Shown piece after piece: positions 28,005-35,739 of a stretch of DNA of 64,000 bases; the stretch's first letter is position 1; every line of letters begins with the position of its first letter. The translations under genes were made by a program, and so were the position numbers. The notes under the pieces were generated by a model that saw only the letters and a program-made list of their open reading frames with translations, made no database searches and was not told the DNA's origin. Source of the DNA: Providencia alcalifaciens. GTDB lineage: Bacteria > Pseudomonadota > Gammaproteobacteria > Enterobacterales > Enterobacteriaceae. Where the stretch lies: positions 4,361,353-4,425,352 of the forward strand of contig JAOQNJ010000001.1 in NCBI GenBank assembly GCA_025961275.1, in the 5' to 3' direction.

Positions 28005-28502
28005 CTCCTGAATATATTAAAAATTGCGAATGGAATAATAGGCTGACTTTTATCACTATTGCCGCTAATATCATCTTAGGTTAAATAATCTATAATTATT
28101 AGCACGTTAATTAGTAGTTACTGATAAATTATTGGTTTCTACATAGAGATTATTATATTCGTGAAACTCAAAATTCAGCACCAAAGCCATTATTGTAACG
28201 CTTGGGAATTATCCTCATAAGGATGCTTAAAATTAATCAATAACACATCATTGAATGAGAATTTAATAAAATTTATTATCTATTTTAATTAGCAACCCAG
28301 AGCTATTTAATTAATATGTGATCAATGCTATATAAATATAAAGTTGATTATTAATCATCAACGCTTTGATTAAAAAATTTTATTTTTTAATCAATAAAAA
28401 ATAAATTAACTGTAGAGACTTGTAGTTGACGGTATCCCATTAACTGATTAGTATCTAATTTGATAGGCATAAAATAAACTTTATCAATGAGGTGGTACTT
28501 AT
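28005..28502. other. Intergenic region between ipdC and DUF1471 gene
   Basis: About 500 very AT-rich bases between divergent genes. It contains both promoters, but I could not single out operators. No ORF or structured RNA was recognised. Confidence 0.4.
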
Positions 28503-28772
28503 ATGAAAAAATTAAAGACTGTACTTTTTTCTTTAGCGTTGTTAAGTCCATTGGCATTTGCAGCAACTGAAATTACCTATACCCAATCACTCGATTTGAA
28601 ACCCGCAGGTACAGTTAACGTTGTGATAAATGATGGTGTTGCGGCAGATTATGTGAAGGCTATTTCACAAAAAGCAGATGAGCAAGGTGCTGAGTATTTT
28701 ATTATTACGTCTGTCGCATCCGAAGGCACAGGTAATGATGTCTCTGTCACCGCGAGTCTATATAACAAGTAA
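28503..28772 (+). CDS. DUF1471 (YhcN/BhsA family) periplasmic protein
   Basis: This 89-residue small secreted protein has a signal peptide of about 20 residues ending LAFA|ATE and a single DUF1471 domain (KAISQKADEQGAEYFIITSV). E. coli members (BhsA, McbA, YhcN) are induced by acid, peroxide or metal stress and affect biofilm and surface properties. The gene is monocistronic, closed by a strong terminator at 28838-28866. The particular stress response cannot be inferred. Confidence 0.88.
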   Translation: MKKLKTVLFSLALLSPLAFAATEITYTQSLDLKPAGTVNVVINDGVAADYVKAISQKADEQGAEYFIITSVASEGTGNDVSVTASLYNK

Positions 28773-28837
28773 TCTCTAGGGCTTACTTTTAAATAGAATG
28801 TGCACCTATAATAAGTGGACTAAGCTAATTAAAATAG

Positions 28838-28866
28838 AAAACGCCTTGTATTAACAGGCGTTTTTT
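28838..28866 (+). terminator. Strong rho-independent terminator
   Basis: AAAACGCCT at 28838-28846 pairs perfectly with AGGCGTTTT at 28856-28864 around TGTATTAAC, running into T6. It ends the DUF1471 gene and may also stop the minus-strand ridA transcript. Confidence 0.88.
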
Positions 28867-28917
28867 ACGTGTAGATGTATGAGCCTACTAACTTTTCTTA
28901 GCTCAAATATTTATTAA

Positions 28918-29268
28918 TTAGCCTTGTACCGCAGTGACCATGACTTCAACGAGTATTTGATCACCTGCCATATTGGCTTCAACAGCTGCACGAGCAGGAC
29001 TATTTTCTGCTGGCATCCAAGATTCCCAAACAACATTAAACGCAGCGAAATCACGACCCATATCTTTAATCCAGACCTGTGCAGACAAAATGCGAGTTTT
29101 GTCGCTGTTACTATTGGCTAATAACATATCAATTTTTGCGAGAACTTCCTGAGTTTGTGCAGTGATATCACCAGTTAAATCAGTCGGCACTTGGCCCGAT
29201 AGGTAGACTAAGCCTGCATATTCAACGCTGTCTGATAAGCGTGGTTTTGGGTTATTGTGTTTAATCAT
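28918..29268 (-). CDS. RidA-family protein (YjgF/YER057c/UK114), short form
   Basis: A 116-residue trimeric enamine/imine deaminase-like protein. It has the family's VYLSGQVPTDLTGDITAQTQEVLAKI segment in the first half and the Arg in SPARAAVEAN that binds the substrate carboxylate. RidA proteins hydrolyse reactive 2-aminoacrylate and related imines released by PLP enzymes. The gene stands alone. A second, more divergent RidA paralogue lies at 32763-33167. Confidence 0.9.
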   Translation of the reverse strand: MIKHNNPKPRLSDSVEYAGLVYLSGQVPTDLTGDITAQTQEVLAKIDMLLANSNSDKTRILSAQVWIKDMGRDFAAFNVVWESWMPAENSPARAAVEANMAGDQILVEVMVTAVQG

Positions 29269-29706
29269 GATGTACGACCTCGTTAATCCGGTTAAAGAAA
29301 ATGGGAGAACATTGCCAGATACTCATTGGCTCAGTATTACAGCACTACCAGCTGCTAATGTGAAACCTAAACTTTTACGTTCAATGTTCAATCCGAGATG
29401 TTTATATTCGGTTTTACCTAAAAGAGGTGTGTTTTTTGGTGTAGATAGGCGCAAAGCGTACCAAAGTTCTGCATTTTTAATAACACTAATTTAAGGTGGT
29501 CTTTTATAATATTTTCTAATGCGTCGATTAAATTATTGAATAAGTCAAATTAGTCATGACCAATATCAATCCTTATAGCGATACTCAGTTGTTAATTTAA
29601 TTTTACATGGGCAATTTTGTTGCCGTCATCGGTGACATTTCGTTACTCATCGAAGTGTTATTTTTTATAAATATTACTCTATTTCAATACTTGGAAAGGA
29701 GGATAT
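29269..29706. other. Intergenic region, no supported gene
   Basis: About 440 bases. Open frames on both strands at 29255-29494 exist but have no recognisable motif or ribosome site. The right part must carry the promoter of the ABM-ACT-ArsR operon, whose first gene has the ribosome site GGAAAGGAGG. Confidence 0.4.
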
Positions 29707-30018
29707 ATGATTGCCGTTATTTTTGAAGCAAAGTTATACCCTAATCAGAGCGCTCGCTATTTAGCCTTAGCTGCGGATCTTAAGCCTTTATTAGCCGATA
29801 TCTCTGGATTTATCAGCATTGAGCGTTTTAAAAGTTTAAGCGATGAAGAAAAATTACTGTCGTTATCTTGGTGGGAAAATGAGGAGGCTGTACTTGAATG
29901 GAAGCGAAATGTTTTGCATGCAGAAGCCCAGCAGGAAGGTAGAACATCTATTTTTTCTTTCTATAAGATTAGCATCGTGAATAAGGTGCGCGAATATTCA
30001 TTTACTAAAGAGAAATAA
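29707..30018 (+). CDS. Antibiotic biosynthesis monooxygenase (ABM) domain protein
   Basis: A 103-residue single ABM domain (ferredoxin-like dimeric alpha-beta barrel). The pattern [33 protein letters not shown], given here only by its start and end residues FISIER...LEWKR, is characteristic. Members are heme-degrading enzymes, quinone monooxygenases or of unknown activity; no residue here decides. It has a very strong ribosome site (GGAAAGGAGG) and heads a three-gene operon with an ACT-domain protein and an ArsR regulator. Confidence 0.85.
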   Translation: MIAVIFEAKLYPNQSARYLALAADLKPLLADISGFISIERFKSLSDEEKLLSLSWWENEEAVLEWKRNVLHAEAQQEGRTSIFSFYKISIVNKVREYSFTKEK

Positions 30019-30055
30019 CCATACTCGTCACACTACAATTTGCAGGGGGTTGACT

Positions 30056-30499
30056 GTGCTTCCCGCCTATCTTCATTTATCGCCTACCTGCAAATCGAAT
30101 TATTTAGAGTATCTGTTTGATGTTCATGTAATTTTAAAAAATAATCTAGACCAATTAGTGTTACTCGGAAAAACATTAGGAATAAATAAGGTTGGGCTAG
30201 AAGGTGGTGGCATATTTACAGTTGGTGAGATGTGTCATGCTCATTTTTTAGTTGAAGATGGAAACAAAGCTAAAATAGTCCTTGAACAAGCAGGGGTGAT
30301 TGTTCTTGCTATTCGTGAACCCGTAATCCGCAAGTTAAAACAAGAAAAGCCCGGCGAATTGGGCGAGATAGCTCAGGCTCTTGCAGATCATGGAATCAAT
30401 ATTTTAGTGCAGTATAGTGATCATGCGAACCGACTGATATTGATAACAGACAATGATACGATGGCGGCATCTGTCACGCTTCCATGGGCGGCTCAATAA
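30056..30499 (+). CDS. ACT-domain protein
   Basis: About 147 residues. The C-terminal half reads like an ACT regulatory domain ([20 protein letters not shown], then [14 protein letters not shown]), a ligand-binding module usually responding to amino acids. The N-terminal half has a similar repeated pattern ([19 protein letters not shown]) and may be a second ACT unit. The likely start is GTG at 30056, six bases after GGGGG; a TTG at 30050 is the alternative. It is the middle gene of the operon, between the ABM gene (37 bases upstream) and the ArsR regulator (19 bases downstream). Confidence 0.7.
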   Translation: MLPAYLHLSPTCKSNYLEYLFDVHVILKNNLDQLVLLGKTLGINKVGLEGGGIFTVGEMCHAHFLVEDGNKAKIVLEQAGVIVLAIREPVIRKLKQEKPGELGEIAQALADHGINILVQYSDHANRLILITDNDTMAASVTLPWAAQ

Positions 30500-30518
30500 G
30501 AGCGCGAAGGCACAATTA

Positions 30519-31205
30519 ATGGACGAAATAACACATAATATCACTTTTGAATCCGCTATAGCCGCTGTGGGAGCGGCTATGTCTGATGCTTCCCGAGTTA
30601 AAATACTGTGTGCTTTGATGGATGGGCGCGCATGGACGGCGACAGAGCTAAGTATTGCCGCAGAGATTTCAGCATCAACCACAAGTAGCCATCTATCTAA
30701 ATTGGTTGCCAGCCAATTAATTACAGTTATAGCGCAAGGAAAGCATCGTTATTTTCGATTAGCAGGCAAGGAAGTTGCAGAGCTCATTGAAGCTATGATG
30801 GGGATAACGTCTAACAATTTTAGCAGCGCTAAAATATCAACACCGTCCCATTTGAGAAAGGCACGGACTTGTTATGATCATTTAGCAGGTGAAGTTGCCG
30901 TCAAAATTTATGATTTCCTTTTTCAGGAACAGTGGATAACCGCTGATGGTGGAATGGTCACTCCTGCGGGTATTGAACATTTCCGTTTAATGGGAATTAA
31001 TGCTCAACCGAAAAGTTCGCGTAAAGTATGTTGTGCCTGTCTGGATTGGAGTGAAAGACGTTCTCACTTAGGTGGCTATATTGGCGCGGCATTGTTAACA
31101 CACTGTGAGTCTAAAGGCTGGTTGACAAAGCATGTTGGCTATCGAGAAGTCACTATTAACCCGAAAGGTTACCATGCCTTTAAAGCTCATTTTTATTTTG
31201 ATTAA
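30519..31205 (+). CDS. ArsR-family winged-helix regulator with extended C-terminus
   Basis: A 228-residue DNA-binding protein. Residues 10-90 are an ArsR-type winged helix (MSDASRVKILCALMDGRAWT, then STTSSHLSKLVASQLI). The C-terminal 100 residues form a second domain with a Cys pair (KVCCACLDWSERRSHLGGYI) that might bind metal or react with an electrophile. This two-domain ArsR type is common in proteobacteria and usually represses its own operon. I start at ATG 30519; the longer frame from 30453 would overlap the upstream gene. Confidence 0.85.
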   Translation: MDEITHNITFESAIAAVGAAMSDASRVKILCALMDGRAWTATELSIAAEISASTTSSHLSKLVASQLITVIAQGKHRYFRLAGKEVAELIEAMMGITSNNFSSAKISTPSHLRKARTCYDHLAGEVAVKIYDFLFQEQWITADGGMVTPAGIEHFRLMGINAQPKSSRKVCCACLDWSERRSHLGGYIGAALLTHCESKGWLTKHVGYREVTINPKGYHAFKAHFYFD

Positions 31206-31213
31206 GTTGTTGA

Positions 31214-31585
31214 TTATTCATTATTGGAATATTGGTTTATTAAAACTGGGAGGGCATGTTGTTCTCCCCAACTTTTAAGTAATAAAAGTATCGGTTTAAG
31301 GGATTGACCTTTTTCAGTTAAACTATATTCAACCTTTGGCGGGACTTCAGGAAATATTTTTCGATTAACCAGTCCCACAGATTCTAATTCGCGTAATTGT
31401 TTAGTGAGCATTCGGGGTGTAATAAAGAGTAAGTGTTGCTTTATTTCATTAAATCGTAATGTACCATTTGTTAGATGATAAAGGATCATTCCTTTACCTT
31501 TTCCACCAATCAGTTCTCATGAGGCTTCGACAGGGCAAGCTTCATATTCATAAGATGTAAAACGTGGTTTTTTTATAGTATCCAT
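31214..31585 (-). pseudogene. HxlR-family regulator with in-frame TGA
   Basis: From the ATG at 31585 the frame reads MDTIKKPRF...ACPVEAS, then a TGA at 31519-31517, then ELIGGKGKGMILYHLTNGTL and a complete HxlR winged helix (MLTKQLRELESVGLVNRKIF). HxlR proteins normally have CPVEASLELIGGKWKG here, so a TTA-to-TGA change truncated the gene at residue 22, and the conserved Trp has become Gly. From an internal ATG at 31489 only 91 residues without the N-terminal helices would be made. HxlR factors usually sense thiols, aldehydes or quinones and often regulate the divergent oxidoreductase, here the nitroreductase at 31679. Confidence 0.87.
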
Positions 31586-31678
31586 TATGTACCTATGTAT
31601 CAAAAATGTACGTACTTGTTTAAATAATAGTATTGGTTATTATAACAACTTTCCAGCTGTGATTAATAGGATAAAGTT

Positions 31679-32332
31679 ATGCCAATCATTGATGTCGCAA
31701 TGAAACGTTATGCAACAAAATCGTTTGACCCAACAAAAACTATCTCTCCTGAAATTTTTGAAAAAATTAAGCAGTTACTCAGATATAGCCCATCCAGTGT
31801 AAATATTCAGCCTTGGCATTTTATCATTGCAGAAACTAAAGAGGGTAAACAGCAACTGGCTAAATCAACTGAAGTTGATTATCAATTTAATACGCCAAAA
31901 ATCCTCAATGCATCACATGTTGTTCTGTTCTGTAGCAAAACAAGTGTTGATAGAAATTATATGAATAATATTCTTGAGCATGAAGAATCCGATGGGCGTT
32001 ATGCATTACCAGAACATAAACAAATGATGGAAGGTGCGAGAGATTTCTTTGTAAATTTCCATAAAGATAATCTGCAAGATTTACCGTTGTGGTTAGAAAA
32101 GCAAACCTTTATCAATTTAGGGAGTTTTTTATTAGGTGCCGCTGCATTAGGTGTTGATGCGGTTCCGATGGAGGGAATGGATTTTGCGATTCTTGATAAA
32201 GAGTTTTCATTAACAGAAAACGGTTTAGTTCCTATTGCAATGGTACCTTTGGGATACCATTCAGCCGATGATTTTAATGCTGGGCTAACGAAATCGCGTT
32301 TACCTGAAGAGCAAATCATCACTGTTATTTAA
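31679..32332 (+). CDS. nfsB: Oxygen-insensitive NAD(P)H nitroreductase (NfsB type)
   Basis: This 217-residue FMN-dependent dimeric flavoprotein reduces nitroaromatics and quinones by two electrons. It is close to E. coli NfsB in length (217) and sequence: N-terminal FMN-binding KRYATKSFDPTK, YSPSSVNIQPWHFI and GAAALGVDAVPMEGMD. It is divergent from the broken HxlR gene with about 90 bases between, so it was probably HxlR-controlled and may now be deregulated. Confidence 0.92.
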   Translation: MPIIDVAMKRYATKSFDPTKTISPEIFEKIKQLLRYSPSSVNIQPWHFIIAETKEGKQQLAKSTEVDYQFNTPKILNASHVVLFCSKTSVDRNYMNNILEHEESDGRYALPEHKQMMEGARDFFVNFHKDNLQDLPLWLEKQTFINLGSFLLGAAALGVDAVPMEGMDFAILDKEFSLTENGLVPIAMVPLGYHSADDFNAGLTKSRLPEEQIITVI

Positions 32333-32376
32333 TCGAATTTGTATTGAACGTAAGAAAATTATTCGGTTTACATTCA

Positions 32377-32398
32377 TAGGCTGCTATCAAGCAGCCTA
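32377..32398 (+). terminator. Hairpin after nitroreductase gene
   Basis: TAGGCTGCT at 32377-32385 pairs perfectly with AGCAGCCTA at 32390-32398 around ATCA. There is no T-tract, so termination would be weak or factor-dependent. Confidence 0.4.
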
Positions 32399-32762
32399 GA
32401 CTAAAGTGATGTTAACTCCCGCCTACTTATATCATTATTTATACTTATCAAATAGCTTAATCTCTCTAAATAACCAAATAGAAAGAATAAGTATTAAGAC
32501 GTATTATCTAAGAAGTTATTGATTGAAAATTATGATTTTAACTTAAATATCATTTTTGCTTGTTATTGCCATTAGGTTAATTTTACGATTAACAGATCGG
32601 TATAAGTAACAATAAATAGAAATATATTAAAAAATAATTAATTTTAATAATATATTGAAGTAGAATGATTTATGATTATTTATACATTAATCTCTTAATG
32701 TTAATCTCATAAAGTCTTTTTCTTTACTAATCCAGATGTTTTATTATTTTAAATGGAATAAC

Positions 32763-33167
32763 ATGTCAAAAAAGTCAATTAATCCGGCGTCTGTATTTAA
32801 CTCATTGCAATACGGCTTTAGCCAAGCTATTGAAACCAATGGTACTCGCCAGCTTTTTTTATCGGGGCAAGTAGGGGTTGATGCTAATCAACAAACTGTC
32901 GCTGGTGGTATGTATGAGCAAACGGTTCAATCAATAGAGAACATTGAACATGTCCTGAGAGATGTAAATGGAACACTTGATGATGTTGCCATGCTACGGA
33001 TCTATATTAAAGAAGGTTTTGACAGTCATGAAGAACAAATGGCTATCGCCAAAGCATTACAGGAGAAATTTACTTCCGCTCCTCCCGCATCTTCATGGAT
33101 TATTGTTACTGGATTATCATTACCTGAATGGTTAATTGAAATTGAAGCCCATGCTATCCTAGATTAA
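32763..33167 (+). CDS. RidA-family protein, second paralogue
   Basis: About 134 residues. It has the YjgF/RidA pattern (RQLFLSGQVGVD, MYEQTVQSIENIEHVL, PASSWIIVTGLSLPEWLIEIEA). Instead of the carboxylate-binding Arg of true RidA (SPARAAVEA in the paralogue at 28918) it has PPASSWI, so the catalytic role may differ, as in Rid2-7 subfamilies. The start at 32763 gives the usual N-terminus; an upstream in-frame ATG at 32736 is less likely. It stands alone in an AT-rich neighbourhood. Confidence 0.82.
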   Translation: MSKKSINPASVFNSLQYGFSQAIETNGTRQLFLSGQVGVDANQQTVAGGMYEQTVQSIENIEHVLRDVNGTLDDVAMLRIYIKEGFDSHEEQMAIAKALQEKFTSAPPASSWIIVTGLSLPEWLIEIEAHAILD

Positions 33168-33781
33168 TTAAATCGCTATTTTGAACTTAATTAAAATATA
33201 TCGAGATGCTTGTTGCCATTTTTATGCATCTCGACGTATAACGAATAAAAATCGCTCATGATTAACCTTAATTTATTATGGTTATTAACAATTGACGTGA
33301 TGTGAAAGCTTTCTTTGTATGTTATTAAGATAGGGTTAATAGAGCTGCAAGGTATTTATCTAAAAATAAAAACGGTAAGACGTAACTTATGTGGGATTTT
33401 TCAATAGTCATTTTCTTATGCTGCTCAATCTGCTTTATCTAATCTGAATTGTAGTCATTTTTTCTCGAATAATTTAGGTTGAATATAGAGGATAAGTGGG
33501 ATTATTCCTATCCATCGCGTTAGCCGTAGGATTGGATAATTTGAATGAATGGGAAATTCCTAATGCTATCAATATGATAATAAAATGATAATTATCATTG
33601 CGTATTTCGTGTTAAATAGAATGATTTTTTAGTGTGAATATCATAAATTAAGGGATTGAAAGGGATAATATTTAGTTTAATTTGGGTAATGCTTCTGTAA
33701 CTCATATGTTAATATTATTCATATCAAGCATGAAGCAATTGCTAACTATCAATAAAAATCTGTAATTAAGAAGACTATCTC
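33168..33781. other. Intergenic region upstream of lipoprotein gene
   Basis: About 610 bases. It contains a possible hairpin (CGAGATGC 33202-33209 with GCATCTCG 33226-33233) that may end the RidA transcript, and the Fur-like palindrome at 33584-33599. No ORF was recognised. Confidence 0.45.
33584..33599. promoter_or_regulatory. Fur-like operator palindrome
   Basis: AATGATAATTATCATT is a perfect 16-base palindrome built from the NATWAT-type units of Fur sites (TGATAAT followed by ATTATCA-like sequence). It lies about 180 bases before the lipoprotein gene at 33782, with no other gene between. Iron-dependent repression of that gene is inferred. Confidence 0.5.
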
Positions 33782-34675
33782 ATGAAGACAACATTAAAAC
33801 TTGGTTTACTCGGTATCGCTGTGCTTTCTATTACTGCATGTGATGGTTTAGATCCTACAAGTAATAAAGGCGAATTTTATTATAGCAACCCAACAGCGAG
33901 TAATATCTCATTTAAAGTTGATGGTAAAGATTATGAAATATTGCCGGGGCATAACGATATTATTAAGCTTTCATCTGGCGTACATAAATTAGAAAATAGC
34001 CAAGGTGATACTTTTTCCTTTATGGTTTTTGATAATAATAATGGCGGTATCCTCAACCCTGATAATAATGTTTATTATACGGTATCAGAAGCGTATGCTG
34101 TTGAAGGAAAAGGTGCGCGTTTTAAACCGATCACTTATAACGTGACGATAAATGGCCACGAAATAGAAATGGCAGTCAGAAGCGCAAATGCACCGGTTAT
34201 TGATGGAAACTTATTTAAATGCAATTATCAGCTTGGTGAGCCATTCCCAGAGACAGTTGTCATCAATGATCGTAATTCAGATGGTAATATTGCCTCTAAA
34301 TGTTTTGATAAAACAGAGCTAGTACAATATATCTCTAAAGAATATGGTGAAAATCTTGCACCTGTTTCTACGGGGGATGAAACTAAAGATTCAATCAATA
34401 TGACCTTTAGTTATGATCTTCCAGCCGCGAACTTTACTAATCCTGAAGTTCAAGCAAAAGCTAAAGAAGTGTTGGCTTTGCTCAAGCAATTTAAAGACAC
34501 TAATGATACCGATATTCAAGAAAAGTTGGATAAACAATTCCATAAATTAAGCATTGATTTGGTGACTGCTCATACTAAGGATGCTGCGACTACGCCTGTC
34601 TCGCAAAATGAAGCGTATAATGCTTTCGTTAACAGAACGAGCAATTTACGCACTTATGGTATTTGGGGTAGATAA
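33782..34675 (+). CDS. Lipoprotein of unknown function
   Basis: A 297-residue secreted lipoprotein with a lipobox SITAC, Cys20 being the acylated residue, and Asp at +2, which in enterobacteria favours retention in the inner membrane. The mature part begins with a small beta-rich domain (GEFYYSNPTASNISFKVDGK), followed by a region with a Cys pair (FKCNYQ and SKCFDK) likely to form a disulfide and a helical C-terminus. I do not recognise a family beyond general resemblance to E. coli YaiO/DUF-type periplasmic proteins. A Fur-like site lies upstream, and a secreted vWA protein follows 212 bases downstream. Confidence 0.72.
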   Translation: MKTTLKLGLLGIAVLSITACDGLDPTSNKGEFYYSNPTASNISFKVDGKDYEILPGHNDIIKLSSGVHKLENSQGDTFSFMVFDNNNGGILNPDNNVYYTVSEAYAVEGKGARFKPITYNVTINGHEIEMAVRSANAPVIDGNLFKCNYQLGEPFPETVVINDRNSDGNIASKCFDKTELVQYISKEYGENLAPVSTGDETKDSINMTFSYDLPAANFTNPEVQAKAKEVLALLKQFKDTNDTDIQEKLDKQFHKLSIDLVTAHTKDAATTPVSQNEAYNAFVNRTSNLRTYGIWGR

Positions 34676-34694
34676 TTAAAGTATCAATTTTCGT

Positions 34695-34727
34695 AAAGGC
34701 CATTAATATAGTGGCCTTAATTGTATC
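34695..34727 (+). terminator. Hairpin terminator after lipoprotein gene
   Basis: AAGGCCA at 34696-34702 pairs with TGGCCTT at 34712-34718 around TTAATATAG, followed by AATTGTATCTT. The T-tract is interrupted, so some readthrough into the vWA gene is plausible. Confidence 0.5.
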
Positions 34728-34887
34728 TTAGATACAATTAAATAATAATCATATGAATTTAAGAATATACTTATAAGCTAACCAGAGTAATCTTATTTTA
34801 AATGATACTAATCAAAGGATGATGTAATTATACTAATTTAATGTATTTACATTAATTTGAGTTGTATTTTATATAGGAATAATCAAA

Positions 34888-35625
34888 ATGAAGACAATGC
34901 TTAAATCATTTTTAGGTTTTACACTTACTTCAATATTATTTTTATTTTCTTCAGGGGCAAGTAGTCAATCAGTGACAACAAACAATCAACAGCCTGAAGT
35001 ATTAGACTTAGTGTTTATTCTAGATAAAAGTGGCTCAATGTCAGGCTTTGAATCGGATACGATTGGTGGTTTTAATAGTGTGCTATCCGAAAATCGTGAT
35101 AAGAAAGGGGATGTGTTTATTACAACCGTTTTATTTAATAATAAAATCTCTACTCTTCATAATAGAGCGCCTATCCAAAAAGTATCTAATTTAACCTTAG
35201 ATGATTATCAAGTTGGCGGTAATACTGCTCTGTTAGATGCGGTTGGTGACACCATTATTAAAATGCAAAAAAATAGGAAAATAACCAAAAATAATAATAT
35301 GTTATTTGTCATTATCACAGATGGCGAAGAAAATAGTAGTCGTGAATATAGCCAGGCTAAAATCAAATCGATGATTAAATCTGCGGAAACAGAGGATAAA
35401 TGGGACTTTATTTTCCTCGGGGCGAATATCGATGCCATTATTGCCGCGGATAATATTGGCATTAGCCCGTCAAAAGCAACAGGTTATGTACAAGATAAAT
35501 CAGGCTATGACAAAGCCTATAAAGCGGTCAATAATGCGGTAGAATCTAAGAAAAACATGGCGCCAATCTCCGAAAGTTGGAAACAAGAAGTTGAAGCCGA
35601 TGCGGTGGAACGTGCTAAAAAGTAG
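34888..35625 (+). CDS. Secreted von Willebrand factor A domain protein
   Basis: A 245-residue protein with an N-terminal signal (about 1-27, ending GASS|Q) and one vWA domain. The metal-ion-dependent adhesion site is complete: DKSGSM (Asp46, Ser48, Ser50), Thr in GGNTALLDAV and the Asp in ITDGEENS. Such proteins bind partner proteins through a divalent cation. A C-terminal charged tail follows. The partner is unknown; the lipoprotein just upstream is the natural candidate. The terminator at 35696-35732 closes the unit. Confidence 0.88.
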   Translation: MKTMLKSFLGFTLTSILFLFSSGASSQSVTTNNQQPEVLDLVFILDKSGSMSGFESDTIGGFNSVLSENRDKKGDVFITTVLFNNKISTLHNRAPIQKVSNLTLDDYQVGGNTALLDAVGDTIIKMQKNRKITKNNNMLFVIITDGEENSSREYSQAKIKSMIKSAETEDKWDFIFLGANIDAIIAADNIGISPSKATGYVQDKSGYDKAYKAVNNAVESKKNMAPISESWKQEVEADAVERAKK

Positions 35626-35695
35626 CATTAGTGAATTTATCAATTACCCATAATAAGTATCGATTAACGGCGTATTCCAATCAATTCGTTATACT

Positions 35696-35732
35696 GAAAG
35701 GTGCCAAAATGGCACCTTTCGATTGTTTTTTA
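35696..35732. terminator. Strong bidirectional terminator
   Basis: GAAAGGTGCCA at 35696-35706 pairs perfectly with TGGCACCTTTC at 35710-35720, then GATTGTTTTTT. It separates the convergent vWA and hexosaminidase genes. Confidence 0.85.
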
Positions 35733-35739
35733 TGGCAAG

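Noticed and set aside
29255-29494. Plus-strand ORF of 79 codons
   Set aside because: Overlaps the start of ridA, has no family motif or convincing ribosome site, and the opposite strand is equally open; coding cannot be supported.
8352-31519. Stop-codon reassignment or selenocysteine as explanation of the in-frame stops
   Set aside because: Both TAA and TGA are involved, the affected positions are not Cys or catalytic sites, and all other genes use these codons as normal stops; no SECIS-like hairpin was evident.
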